From assembly GCA_021847425.1 (NCBI GenBank), contig JAJZRF010000033.1:1-36220 (forward strand): 36,220 bases of DNA, given 5' to 3'. Positions 16,195-26,375 of the stretch are shown piece by piece; position 1 is the stretch's first letter, and every line of letters begins with the position of its first letter. The stretch is from Deltaproteobacteria bacterium (GTDB lineage: Bacteria; Desulfobacterota; Desulfobulbia; Desulfobulbales; Desulfurivibrionaceae). The translations under genes and the position numbers were made by a program. The notes beneath the pieces were generated by a model. The model made no database searches. It saw nothing but the letters and a program-made list of their open reading frames with translations, and was not told the origin of the DNA.

Positions 16195-17769
16195 TTATCT
16201 TTTCTTGCCGGAGCCGTGTTTTTTTACCGCTGGCGCCGGAGATTTTTTTGCCTTTTCTTTTTTGGCTTTTGCCGCGGGTTTCTTTCCCCGTGACGGAGAG
16301 GAAAGAACTCGTTTTTTGGATGTTTTTGCGGATTTTTTCTTTTTAAGGCCGTGGGATTTGTTTTTCTTGCTGGTTTTGGTGTCGGACGGCTCTGTCCGCA
16401 TGGAAAACAAGGGGATGTTGGCCGCCCCGGCCCGGTCGATATGCAGCGGCTCATCGCCCAGCTTATAGGCGGGTGTCTGGTAGGGGATTCTCAGGTGTTG
16501 TCCCAGGGAAAGCCGCTCATGTTCAAGATTATTGGCCTTCAGCAGGGTTGTTTTGCTCAGTTTGTACTTTCGGCAGATGGTGGTCAGGGTTTCTCCTCGT
16601 TTCACCTCATGGGTATTAAACTCGGTGACCATGACCTTCTGGACCCTGGGAAGGTTTTGGATCACCATCTCCTTCTTGCCCGGCGGCACCCGTAACGGGT
16701 AATCCGCTTCGGTTGGAGGAGTGATGGCCCTGGACAGGTGCCGGTTGAGGGCAAGGATATCCTCATCGGGAAGATTACAGGCCACGGCGACAGCCTTGAG
16801 CGGGGTTCCGCGGGGCACACGGACGGTATCGTATTCCAGCGGCTCGGCATAATCAATGTCATCAAACCCGTATTTTTCAGGATCCTTGGCAATCATGATG
16901 GCGGCGATGAGCTGGGGAACGTAAAGCTTTGTTTCCGGGTAAATGTACTGGCTTTGGGCAATTTCCCAGAAATCGTCGGAGTCGGACTGCTTTATTGCCC
17001 GCTTGATTTTTCCTTCTCCGGCATTGTAGGCGGCCACCGCGAGATGCCACGAGTCAAATTCCTTGTACAGGTTTGAGAGGTAGGCGACCGCGGCCTTGGT
17101 CGACTTTACCGGATCGCATCGCTCGTCGACATAACGGTTGACCGTCAGGCCATAGTTGCGCCCGGTGGAGCGCATGAATTGCCAGGTGCCTACCGCGCTG
17201 GCCCGGGAAGAAACCGTGGTGTTGAAGCCGCTTTCAATCATGGGAAGGTAGGCCAGATCCTGGGGTAGTCCGGCCCGGGCAAGTTCTTTTTTTATCATGG
17301 GCAGATACCTGGCCGAGCGGGCGAGCCAGTTGGCAAAGGTCTTATGATGGCGGTTCTGGAAATAATCCAGGTAATATTCGACCTGGGTATTCATGGTGAT
17401 CGGGAAATCATAGGTTTCCGCTTCCTTGTCCGGTTCCGTGTCGGCTAGAGGAAGAATATCCCAGGCGCTGAGTTTCGCCAGTTCACGTATTTCCGGGCTT
17501 ACCCCCAGGTTGAGCGCTTGGGGGTCTGCCTCTTCCGAGGTTGATTCTTGTTCTTGCGGCGGAACGCATTCCTGATCCGGGTCGGATTGGGCGATCACCT
17601 GTTCCTGGGGCCTGCTTATGGTTTTCGGGGCGATCGTGGGATTGCCGGGATTTTCCAGCGGGGCGCAAGCGGCGGAGCTGCCCGTGACCAGGGCAAAAAT
17701 CGCTAGAAACAGCAAAATCCCGGGAAAGGAAGAAGATGAAAATCTGGGGATATTCGGATAAGTATGCAA
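16195..17769 (-). CDS. mltD: MltD-like membrane-bound lytic transglycosylase with LysM domain
   Basis: This 524-residue precursor has an N-terminal hydrophobic segment (PGILLFLAIFALVTGSSAAC, Cys35 as a possible lipoprotein cysteine). An acidic linker leads to an SLT domain (about 165-270: LPMIESGFN with catalytic Glu179, then GTWQFM and VAAYNAGEGKIKRAI). A LysM domain follows (about 395-440: VKRGETLTTICRKYKLS), and the tail is very rich in lysine (last 75 residues). It would cleave peptidoglycan glycan strands to 1,6-anhydro products in the periplasm. The start is a TTG, the only start codon after an in-frame stop that keeps the signal segment. The basic tail is unusual and may bind polyanions. 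Confidence 0.88.
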   Translation of the reverse strand: MHTYPNIPRFSSSSFPGILLFLAIFALVTGSSAACAPLENPGNPTIAPKTISRPQEQVIAQSDPDQECVPPQEQESTSEEADPQALNLGVSPEIRELAKLSAWDILPLADTEPDKEAETYDFPITMNTQVEYYLDYFQNRHHKTFANWLARSARYLPMIKKELARAGLPQDLAYLPMIESGFNTTVSSRASAVGTWQFMRSTGRNYGLTVNRYVDERCDPVKSTKAAVAYLSNLYKEFDSWHLAVAAYNAGEGKIKRAIKQSDSDDFWEIAQSQYIYPETKLYVPQLIAAIMIAKDPEKYGFDDIDYAEPLEYDTVRVPRGTPLKAVAVACNLPDEDILALNRHLSRAITPPTEADYPLRVPPGKKEMVIQNLPRVQKVMVTEFNTHEVKRGETLTTICRKYKLSKTTLLKANNLEHERLSLGQHLRIPYQTPAYKLGDEPLHIDRAGAANIPLFSMRTEPSDTKTSKKNKSHGLKKKKSAKTSKKRVLSSPSRGKKPAAKAKKEKAKKSPAPAVKKHGSGKKR

Positions 17770-18337
17770 GCCGTGTTTTCCTGCTGCGGTAAAGTTTCTG
17801 GCGCCAACCCTTAAAGGTATGCCGGGAGGGGATCAACGAATACTTCTTACAGCCTGGCCAGGGATTGCCGGATTTTTCCAGCGGAAAGTAATCAAGATAT
17901 GCCTGAATAATGCTCAGCCACTTGTACAAGACAATGCCCCCTTCTGCAATGAAAAAACACGTCTTTGCCCTGGGTTACGTATTGTTTGTTTAGTAATTTC
18001 GGGTTGTTGTCGTGCCTTTGGCCGCTATTTTCGGCTCACTGTGTGATCCCGGGCAGAATGGTGGCCGGGATATCCTGCCCATGGCCGAGGGAATCGTGAT
18101 TTTTTAAGGGAAAAAGCCGTAGTGCCGCATTAATCATTTGTCTGGTATTCCGTGGCAATAGACAGGGAGTTTTGGCGTGTCACGGCGCCAGCGGTGGCGC
18201 GGCAAGAAAAAACTTGCAATATTTATTGATGTTTGTGCAGTATGAAAGCATAATGTGGCACTGTCTCCGCCTTCTTTCCGTGGGCGATGGGCGTTGTTTT
18301 TCGTGGGTAATTTTTTTGTTTTGCAAGGGGTGCATGT
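17770..18337. other. Intergenic region upstream of mltD and cheA
   Basis: A 568-bp divergent spacer. The short frames on both strands lack a supported start or family features. It contains the cheA promoter at 18226-18254 and a 6-bp inverted repeat GGGCAG/CTGCCC near 18053-18083. No RNA gene was recognised. Confidence 0.5.
18226..18254 (+). promoter_or_regulatory. Predicted sigma70 promoter for the che cluster
   Basis: -35 TTGATG (18226-18231, 4 of 6), 17-bp spacer, -10 CATAAT (18249-18254, 5 of 6), about 84 bp upstream of the cheA ATG. No sigma28-type flagellar promoter was seen. Confidence 0.6.
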
Positions 18338-20641
18338 ATGGCAGTTGGTCATAAACCATTGTCCGATCTTTTGGATGAAGTGGCCTTGAAGATTCTGATG
18401 ATCGAGCCGGGGGATCTTTCCATTGTCGGAGAGTTGCTTGACCTGATCGAGAAATTATTGCCTGGGCACGCACCCGCGAACACGCCGGGGGTCATTCAGC
18501 GAATGGCCGTTGCTTTCAAGGGGGCTCTTGAAAAACTCATTATGGGAGAGCTGGCCGATTCTGCGGAAAACTATGACCTTCTCGGTCAATGTGTGACCGA
18601 AATGCAGGAGTCGTCCCGGAAAGAGGGGCAGCCCGGGGAGAAAATCATCGAGCAGTTCTGCGCTAACATGAAAAAAATCGGCTTTCCGATGGAAACAGCG
18701 GCGCTTCTTGGGACTACAGGGCCAGTGTCCACAGGGATGGGCAAGGCCGACGATGAGTCCCTGTCCGAGGCAGAATGCGCCCTTGCCCCGCCACAGATTA
18801 AACCGGCCCAGGCGCAAGCGCCTGCCACGGCTGGGTCGAGCCAGGAAGCGCTTCCAGATTTCTTGCAGGATACGGACCTGCTGGCCGGGTTTATCGAGGA
18901 GGCCTTTGAACATCTTGAATCCATCGAGGTCAACGTGCTTGAGCTGGAGCAGAGCCCGGATGATCAGGATATTATCAACAATATTTTTCGGCCTTTCCAT
19001 ACGATCAAGGGTGTTTCCGGCTTTCTCAACCTGAAAACCATCAACAGGCTTGCCCATGCCACGGAAAATCTGTTGGATGATGTGCGCAATGGCAAGCGGG
19101 CCATGGATTCCGCGGTCATTGACATTGTCCTGACCGTTGGCGATGCGCTGAAATCCATGGTTGAAAACATTAAGGATGTTTTGCAGAACGGACCTGCCAA
19201 TTATAAGGATACCGATATCAGCGGCTTCCTGGCGAATATCACCCAGCTGCAAGAGGGGGGGGCAGGAGCCCCTCCGCCCGAACCTGTTTCTGTGCCAGCG
19301 CCGGATCTTCAGCCGGAAGTTTTCGAAAGTGAGGAGGTCGAAACGCTGGCAAGCGAGGAGGCTCAGGCCGTTGTCTCGCCCAGCCCGGCCATTGCCAGGG
19401 GTGCGCAGGCCGTTGCCTCCCCGAGAGCCGATACCCCGGCAAGTTCCGCAGCCCGTCCGTCGGCCGATGCCGCCCCCAAAAAAATCGGCGCCTCCATCAA
19501 GGTTGATGTGGAAAAGCTCGATGCTTTGGTGAACGCGGTGGGCGAGCTGGTGATCATGCAATCGCTTGTCCGTCAGAACCGGCTTGTTTCCCGGATCGCC
19601 GACCCCAAGCTCACCAGGGATTTCTCCCAGCTGACCAGGATCACCTCGGAATTGCAGCGCACGGCCATGTCCATGCGCATGGTCCCCATCAAGCAGACCT
19701 TTGACAAAATGATTCGTCTGGTCCGTGATCTTTCCAAAAAATCAGGGAAAAAGGTTGACCTGATCATGGAGGGCGCCGATACCGAGATTGACCGCAACAT
19801 GGTGGATTCGATCTATGATCCGCTTGTCCACATGATGCGAAACTCGGTGGACCATGGCATCTCTCCCCCGGCCGACCGGGAGAAGGTCGGCAAGCCGGAA
19901 ACCGGCACTGTTTTTCTCCGCGCCTACCAGAAGGGCGGGAGCATGATGATCGAGATCGAGGACGATGGCGAGGGGCTGAATACCGGGAAGATCAGGAAGA
20001 AGGCCATTGAACGCGGTCTGGTCGGCGAGTTCGACAACCTCTCTGATTTTGAATTGAACAACCTTATTTTTCTTCCTGGTTTTTCCACGGCGGACAAAAT
20101 TACCGATGTCTCCGGCCGTGGGGTGGGCATGGATGTCGTGAAAAAAGCGGTGGAAAAGCTGCGGGGCAAGGTGGAGGTGCAAAGCCAATCGGGCAAGGGC
20201 TCCCTGTTTGTGATCCGTCTGCCCTTGACCCTGGCTATCATCGACGGAATTATTGTCCGGGTCGGCAGTGAACGGTATATAATTCCGACCATTGCTATTC
20301 AGGAATCCATGCGTCCCGATCGAAAAAACTACAGCACGGTGCATGGCCGGGGAGAAAATCTGTTGGTGCGTGGTGATCTGGTGCCCATTATCAGGCTGTA
20401 TGAAATTTTTGGGGTGCAATCAACCTATACGGACCCCTGTGACGCCATTGTCGTTGTGGTGGAAAACGAGGGCAGGCGCCGGGCCTTGATGGTCGACGAA
20501 CTCCTGGGCAAGGAAGAAGTCGTTATCAAAAATCTTGGCGGCATTGATGTGCCCGGCGTTGCCGGCGGGACCATTCTCGGTGATGGCAGGGTCGGTCTTA
20601 TTCTTGATCTGGCGGGTGTTATTGCCAATAAGGCAGATTGA
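18338..20641 (+). CDS. cheA: Chemotaxis histidine kinase CheA with extra N-terminal domain
   Basis: A 767-residue kinase. Residues 1-125 form a helical domain I do not recognise. The HPt domain spans about 172-290 with the phosphoacceptor His221 in FHTIKG. A Pro/Ala-rich linker (about 305-380) occupies the place of P2, and no CheY-binding P2 domain is visible. Then come the dimerisation helices (VDVEKLDALVNAVGELV), the GHKL ATPase (MMRNSVDHGI, DDGEGLN, GRGVGMDVV) and the CheW-like domain (LTLAIIDGII onward). CheA transfers phosphate to CheY and CheB in response to receptors. It leads an eight-gene cluster with its own promoter. The extra N-terminal domain may be a degenerate second HPt-like bundle or a docking module. 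Confidence 0.95.
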   Translation: MAVGHKPLSDLLDEVALKILMIEPGDLSIVGELLDLIEKLLPGHAPANTPGVIQRMAVAFKGALEKLIMGELADSAENYDLLGQCVTEMQESSRKEGQPGEKIIEQFCANMKKIGFPMETAALLGTTGPVSTGMGKADDESLSEAECALAPPQIKPAQAQAPATAGSSQEALPDFLQDTDLLAGFIEEAFEHLESIEVNVLELEQSPDDQDIINNIFRPFHTIKGVSGFLNLKTINRLAHATENLLDDVRNGKRAMDSAVIDIVLTVGDALKSMVENIKDVLQNGPANYKDTDISGFLANITQLQEGGAGAPPPEPVSVPAPDLQPEVFESEEVETLASEEAQAVVSPSPAIARGAQAVASPRADTPASSAARPSADAAPKKIGASIKVDVEKLDALVNAVGELVIMQSLVRQNRLVSRIADPKLTRDFSQLTRITSELQRTAMSMRMVPIKQTFDKMIRLVRDLSKKSGKKVDLIMEGADTEIDRNMVDSIYDPLVHMMRNSVDHGISPPADREKVGKPETGTVFLRAYQKGGSMMIEIEDDGEGLNTGKIRKKAIERGLVGEFDNLSDFELNNLIFLPGFSTADKITDVSGRGVGMDVVKKAVEKLRGKVEVQSQSGKGSLFVIRLPLTLAIIDGIIVRVGSERYIIPTIAIQESMRPDRKNYSTVHGRGENLLVRGDLVPIIRLYEIFGVQSTYTDPCDAIVVVVENEGRRRALMVDELLGKEEVVIKNLGGIDVPGVAGGTILGDGRVGLILDLAGVIANKAD

Positions 20642-20734
20642 TTTTTTTCCAGTCAGGCGGGAATTGGGGAATGTTTTCATCCCCAGGGGCGGCAGCCTCG
20701 CCCTGTGGGTCTTTCATGAAAAAGGAGGATGTTG

Positions 20735-21238
20735 ATGGAAGCAGCAAGCGTAGCGCAGAATTTAGGCCAAGGAGCGGAGCTGGCCGGGAAATATCTCACG
20801 TTTTCCTTGGGAAAAGAGGATTACGGCGTCGGTATTCTCAGTGTCCGGGAAATCATTGGGGTCATGGAGATTACGGCTGTGCCCCACACCCCGTCCTATA
20901 TCAAGGGGGTAATCAATCTGCGGGGCAAGGTTATTCCGGTGCTGGACCTGCGGCTTAAATTCAGCATGAATCACAAGGAATATGACGAGAGAACCTGCAT
21001 CATCGTGGTTGAGGTTCAGGGGCAAACGGCGCCGGTGCAGGTCGGCATGGTCGTGGATTCGGTTTCGGAAGTCTTGAATATCGCCGCCGGTGAAATCGAG
21101 CCTCCGCCTTCCCTCGGTTCTTCGTCTGAAACCGAGAATATTCTGGGTATGGCGAAAGTCAAAGGCGAGGTCAAGATCCTGCTTGATGTGGACAGGGTTG
21201 TTGGCGAAGGACTGTTGCAGCAGTTTGTCTCCCAGTAA
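20735..21238 (+). CDS. cheW: Chemotaxis coupling protein CheW
   Basis: This 167-residue adaptor links receptors to CheA. Family segments are KYLTFSLGKEDYGVGILSVR, the EIIGV strand, YIKGVINLRGKVIPVLDLR and VGMVVDSVSEVL. AAGGAGG (20722-20728) sits 6 bases before the ATG at 20735; an ATG two codons earlier touches the ribosome-binding site and is less likely. It lies 93 bp after cheA. Confidence 0.95.
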   Translation: MEAASVAQNLGQGAELAGKYLTFSLGKEDYGVGILSVREIIGVMEITAVPHTPSYIKGVINLRGKVIPVLDLRLKFSMNHKEYDERTCIIVVEVQGQTAPVQVGMVVDSVSEVLNIAAGEIEPPPSLGSSSETENILGMAKVKGEVKILLDVDRVVGEGLLQQFVSQ

Positions 21239-21372
21239 CACCACCCCGGGGCTGTTGAAATACCGCTGTTTTTTCGGCGAGGTGATGGTGTTGCCCGCTG
21301 GGGGGCAGAGTCAGTGGTGTTTAGTGGCAGTGGTATGGGTTTTCTGCCAGGAGGATAACAAGGGAGCGGCTT

Positions 21373-22233
21373 GTGGCATTGAACAGTGACGGATCAAGCA
21401 TTATTCGCTATCAGCAGCTCACCGATGGGTTGTTTCAAAAATTCAGCGATCTGGTGTATGAAAAAACCGGGATCTTTCTGAAGCCGGAAAAAAAAGAGCT
21501 GCTGAATGCCCGTCTGGGCAAGAGGCTACGGGCCACCGGGATAGAGTCGTTTAAGGCGTACTATGAGTATGTCACCCACGACAGGTCTGGAGATGAGCTT
21601 GTTCACCTCATAGATTGCGTTTCCACCAATTTCACTTCGTTTTTCAGGGAAAACTCTCATTTTGAAATATTGAGTTCCACGGTTTTGCCCGCCTTTATCA
21701 AGGAAGGGCGGGGGAAAAACAAGGAGATCCTTCTCTGGTCTTCCGCCAGTTCATCAGGAGAGGAACCATACACCATGGCCATGGTGGTGGAGGATTTTGC
21801 CAGTCAGCATCCAGGACTGCGGTATCGTATCATGGCCACGGACATTTCCACCCGGGTTTTGGCGCAAGCCAAAAGGGGGGTGTACGCCGACGAGAGAATC
21901 GCGAAGGTTCCAGCGCCCTTTCTGAAAAAATATTTCCAAAAGGGGGTGGGCAGTTCCGATGGTTATGTGAAGGTGAAGGATGATCTCCGGCGGATGGTGC
22001 ACTTTGACCGCTTCAATCTCATGGGCGACTTTCCCTGGCGTGAGGCCATAGATGTCATTTTTTGCCGAAATGTCATGATCTATTTCAATCGGGAAACGCA
22101 ACAGGAACTGATAAGCAAATTTCATCAGGCTCTCACCCCCGGGGGCTATCTTTTTATCGGCCATTCCGAAAGCATCAGCGGCTTGAAACATAATTTTACC
22201 CAGATTGATGCGACCGCATATCAGAAACGATGA
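21373..22233 (+). CDS. cheR: Chemotaxis protein methyltransferase CheR
   Basis: CheR methylates receptor glutamates using S-adenosylmethionine. The 286-residue protein has the N-terminal all-alpha domain (to about residue 85), the NFTSFFREN motif (canonical TxFFR), the SAM-binding segment LLWSSASSSGEEPYTMA, and VIFCRNVMIYF, then GGYLFIGHSES. The SAM loop reads SSASSSGEEP where many relatives have a glycine or cysteine, a mild variation. Translation begins at GTG 21373 with GGGAG upstream. Confidence 0.95.
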   Translation: MALNSDGSSIIRYQQLTDGLFQKFSDLVYEKTGIFLKPEKKELLNARLGKRLRATGIESFKAYYEYVTHDRSGDELVHLIDCVSTNFTSFFRENSHFEILSSTVLPAFIKEGRGKNKEILLWSSASSSGEEPYTMAMVVEDFASQHPGLRYRIMATDISTRVLAQAKRGVYADERIAKVPAPFLKKYFQKGVGSSDGYVKVKDDLRRMVHFDRFNLMGDFPWREAIDVIFCRNVMIYFNRETQQELISKFHQALTPGGYLFIGHSESISGLKHNFTQIDATAYQKR

Positions 22234-22290
22234 GGGTTGTTGCTTGGGCTGATGGGTTCAGGGCAATGACGGTTATGGGACAGGGAACGC

Positions 22291-22770
22291 ATGAAGATAA
22301 TCGTTGGCATTTCAGATATGAAGGTCAGCAATAAGCCGGACGACATCCTGATTACCTATTCTCTCGGCTCCTGTATCGGGGTGGTGATCTGGGATCCGGT
22401 GGCCAAGGTCGGGGGGATGCTGCACTATATGCTGCCGGATTCCTCCCTTGACAAGGAGAAGGCGGAGGTCAAGCCTTTCATGTTTGCGGATACCGGTATC
22501 CCCCGGTTGTTCAAAGAAACGTATAGGTTCGGAGCCATTAAAAACCGTTTGATCGTCAAGGTGGTTGGCGGGTCGCAAATCATGGACAACGCCGGGATTT
22601 TTAATATCGGCAAGCGAAATCAGGCGGTTGTGCGGAAAATGTTTTGGAAAAACCAGATCATGCTGACCAAGGAAGATGTTGGCGGGACAGGAAACCGGAC
22701 GGTGAGTCTGGAAATCGGGACAGGGATCACCCACTTGAAGGTTTCTGGAAGAGGGGAGTTTGAGTTATGA
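22291..22770 (+). CDS. cheD: Chemoreceptor glutamine deamidase CheD
   Basis: A 159-residue CheD: YSLGSCIGVVIWDP carries the catalytic cysteine and GGMLHYMLPDS the histidine. RLIVKVVGGSQIM and FNIGKRNQ are further family segments. CheD deamidates receptor glutamines and often works with CheC/CheX-type phosphatases, one of which lies downstream. Its stop overlaps the start of the HDOD gene (ATGA), indicating translational coupling. Confidence 0.95.
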   Translation: MKIIVGISDMKVSNKPDDILITYSLGSCIGVVIWDPVAKVGGMLHYMLPDSSLDKEKAEVKPFMFADTGIPRLFKETYRFGAIKNRLIVKVVGGSQIMDNAGIFNIGKRNQAVVRKMFWKNQIMLTKEDVGGTGNRTVSLEIGTGITHLKVSGRGEFEL

Positions 22771-23612
22771 GCCGTCTGGATGAGATACTTTCCCTGGTGA
22801 AGCATGTCCCACCCTTTCCCAAGGTGGCCCAACGGGTTTCGGAGATGTTGAACGACCCGGAGGTGAGTGCTGCCGCTTTGGCCGAGGTAATTCAATACGA
22901 TCAGGTGATTACGGCTAATGTACTAAAGATCTGCAACGCCGCTTACTTTGGTCTGCCCCGCAAGGTTTCCTCCTTGGATGAGGCCCTGGTTATTGTTGGG
23001 AATGACACGCTCAAGGACATTATTATTACCAGCAGCAGCGCCCGTTTTTATAAAGGCGCCGCTGGAGAAGGCTACAAGCTGGATCAGGGTGAGCTCTGGA
23101 AGCATTCCATTGCCGTCGGCATAATGGCCAAGGAGTTGGTCAAGTATGTTAAAGGTGTGGAGCCGGGAAGCGCCTATACGGCTGGGTTGTTGCATGACAT
23201 CGGCAAACGGTTTTTGAGCAGTTTTGTCGCCGATGATTTTAAAAAAATCATGATGAGGGTGGTCCAGGACAACAGTTCTTTTGTCGAGGCGGAGAAAGAG
23301 CTGCTGGGGGCATCCCATGCCGAACTTGGCGGAATGATTATGAGCCAGTGGGATTTCCCCAAGGAGATAGAGCTGGCTGTTCTGCAGCATCATGACCCGG
23401 ATGCACTGGAAAAGGATCCCCTGACCGCGATTGTGGCCTTGGCCAATGCTCTGGTCATCAGCATGGGGATCGGGGTCGGGGCTGACGGCTTGTCAGTGAA
23501 AATGCAGGGTGGTGGCTTAAAAAGGTTTGGCATTACCTCCATGCACCTTGAACTCTGCATGGCCAATCTTCTCATGGAGATCGACCGGGCTCAGGAGCTT
23601 TTTCATATTTAG
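22767..23612 (+). CDS. HDOD-domain signalling protein
   Basis: The 281-residue protein is essentially one HDOD domain: LVKHVPPFPKVAQRVSEMLN and VIQYDQVITANVLKICNAAY (residues 10-60), with an HD-like stretch at AGLLHDIGKR and ELAVLQHHDPD. HDOD proteins are HD-fold relatives used in signalling and in some bacteria linked to chemotaxis or c-di-GMP systems. The HDxGK core is retained. It is translationally coupled to cheD by a 4-base overlap, so it most likely functions with the chemotaxis pathway. A hairpin follows at 23615-23660. Confidence 0.9.
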   Translation: MSRLDEILSLVKHVPPFPKVAQRVSEMLNDPEVSAAALAEVIQYDQVITANVLKICNAAYFGLPRKVSSLDEALVIVGNDTLKDIIITSSSARFYKGAAGEGYKLDQGELWKHSIAVGIMAKELVKYVKGVEPGSAYTAGLLHDIGKRFLSSFVADDFKKIMMRVVQDNSSFVEAEKELLGASHAELGGMIMSQWDFPKEIELAVLQHHDPDALEKDPLTAIVALANALVISMGIGVGADGLSVKMQGGGLKRFGITSMHLELCMANLLMEIDRAQELFHI

Positions 23613-23614
23613 GA

Positions 23615-23660
23615 GCCGTAACGGGAGACTCAAATTGATTCTTGCTCATTCCGTTACGGC
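23615..23660. other. Strong hairpin after the HDOD gene
   Basis: Perfect 10-bp arms GCCGTAACGG (23615-23624) and CCGTTACGGC (23651-23660) with a 26-bp loop, starting three bases after the HDOD stop. There is no T run, so intrinsic termination is doubtful. It may set a transcript boundary or mRNA stability before cheY. The remaining 185 bp to cheY show no gene. Confidence 0.55.
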
Positions 23661-23845
23661 GCCTTATACCGTTCTTGCCAGTCAAGATGGTATGGTTATT
23701 TTGTTATAACGGCTTAACAGGATTAAATTCATCTCCGGATTCTTCAACCGCCTGCTGGCTTGGGTGGAACAGACGGGGAGCAGGGCAGCGCGGCAAGCGG
23801 CGCATGTCCACGATGGAATAATTTAAGGAAGCGGGAGAGAGGGCG

Positions 23846-24283
23846 ATGGCTTTCAATATTTTGGTGGCAGATGACTCTGAAACCATGCGGGCCGTGATCA
23901 AAAAAACCGTGAGCATGTCCGGGGTGCCTGTCGGAGAGTTTCATGAGGCGGGCAATGGCAAAGAGGCCTTGGCTATTTTGGAGGGAACTTGGATTGATGT
24001 TATTTTGTCAGACATCAACATGCCGGAAATGGGCGGGATGGAGCTCTTGAAAAAAATCAGCGAAGATGAGGATCTTCGGAAAATTCCCCTGATCTTCATT
24101 ACCACCGAGTCCAGCGATGCCCGCCAGGAAGAGGCGCGCAAGCTTGGGGTTGCAGGTTATGTGAAAAAACCGTTTCAACCCGAGACCATCAAGGCAATCC
24201 TCTATGAGGTGCTGGAAAAAGCCTATGAGCACAGACTGAAAGAGAAACCGGACGATGGGGCAGGCGATGAAAGCGACTTTTAG
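23846..24283 (+). CDS. cheY: CheY-like single-domain response regulator
   Basis: A receiver domain of 145 residues: the acidic pair Asp9-Asp10 (LVADDSETMR), phosphoacceptor Asp56 (ILSDINMPEMGG), the Thr of FITTES and the Lys of GYVKKPF. The last 25 residues form an acidic tail (KPDDGAGDESDF) not needed for the fold. It would receive phosphate from CheA. It is followed after 14 bp by a CheX-like phosphatase, which fits a signal-termination pair. Confidence 0.93.
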   Translation: MAFNILVADDSETMRAVIKKTVSMSGVPVGEFHEAGNGKEALAILEGTWIDVILSDINMPEMGGMELLKKISEDEDLRKIPLIFITTESSDARQEEARKLGVAGYVKKPFQPETIKAILYEVLEKAYEHRLKEKPDDGAGDESDF

Positions 24284-24297
24284 AGGAGGACGGCTGA

Positions 24298-24756
24298 ATG
24301 GATGAGGATTTGCGGCGGGTCATCTTTGAAACGTTTTCAGAGGTTTTTGAGACCATGTTTTTTACTTTTTTGGAGCCCCTTGAAGAGGCGCCAGGAAAGG
24401 AAGCGCTCGGTTGCGGCAGGTTCATCGAGGCCACGATCAGTTATTCCGGTGGCTGCAACGGCAATTTCCTTTTCTATTTTCCTTGGGATCTTGGCAAGAA
24501 TATCACCGTGAACTTCCTTGGGGTTGATGAGGACGGGGTACAGGACAGTCAGATCAAGGACACGGCTGCGGAAACGGCAAACATGGCCATCGGCAGTTTG
24601 CTGGGCAAGTTGGACCCAGGGGGCAAAGCCTCGCTGGCAATTCCGCAACCGCGCGAGCTTGCCGACTTTTCCCCCGAGACCCTGCTTGGCGCGGCCGGCC
24701 TTTGCATGTTTAACACCGAATTTGGGATCCTCTGGGTTGTCGGAACACATGCGTAG
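24298..24756 (+). CDS. cheX: CheX/CheC-like CheY phosphatase
   Basis: This 152-residue protein has the CheC/CheX/FliY-type fold: an N-terminal helix, an ATISYSGGCNGNFLFYFP strand pair and the catalytic ExxN signature in TAAETANMAIGSLLG (Glu92, Asn95). Only one such motif is visible, as in CheX. It would dephosphorylate CheY-P encoded immediately upstream. The ATG follows GAGGAGG at a 6-base spacing. Confidence 0.85.
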   Translation: MDEDLRRVIFETFSEVFETMFFTFLEPLEEAPGKEALGCGRFIEATISYSGGCNGNFLFYFPWDLGKNITVNFLGVDEDGVQDSQIKDTAAETANMAIGSLLGKLDPGGKASLAIPQPRELADFSPETLLGAAGLCMFNTEFGILWVVGTHA

Positions 24757-24773
24757 AATGGGCAACTCCATGA

Positions 24774-26265
<1,492 letters not shown>

Positions 26266-26272
26266 AAAAAAC

Positions 26273-26302
26273 TTGATTTTGCAGGCAACTATAAATTATA
26301 GC
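26273..26302 (+). promoter_or_regulatory. AT-rich promoter region with 13-bp palindrome
   Basis: A -35-like TTGATT (26273-26278), 18-bp spacer and -10-like TATAGC (26297-26302) precede the D,D-carboxypeptidase gene. The -10 overlaps the perfect palindrome CTATAAATTATAG (26289-26301), a possible operator. The stretch is much more AT-rich than its surroundings. Confidence 0.4.
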
Positions 26303-26375
26303 TAATTATAGATCTAGTATTTGAAATTATAAGTCTTTTTCTGAATAAACTTTTTAACCGGAATGTGGACACCTT

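Noticed and set aside
18252-18268. Sigma54 promoter before cheA (TGGCAC present)
   Set aside because: The -12 element reads CCGC, not TTGC, and a good sigma70 pair lies immediately beside it.
17819-18352. Small genes in the mltD-cheA spacer
   Set aside because: Frames on both strands lack ribosome-binding sites and recognisable composition, and they overlap the promoter.
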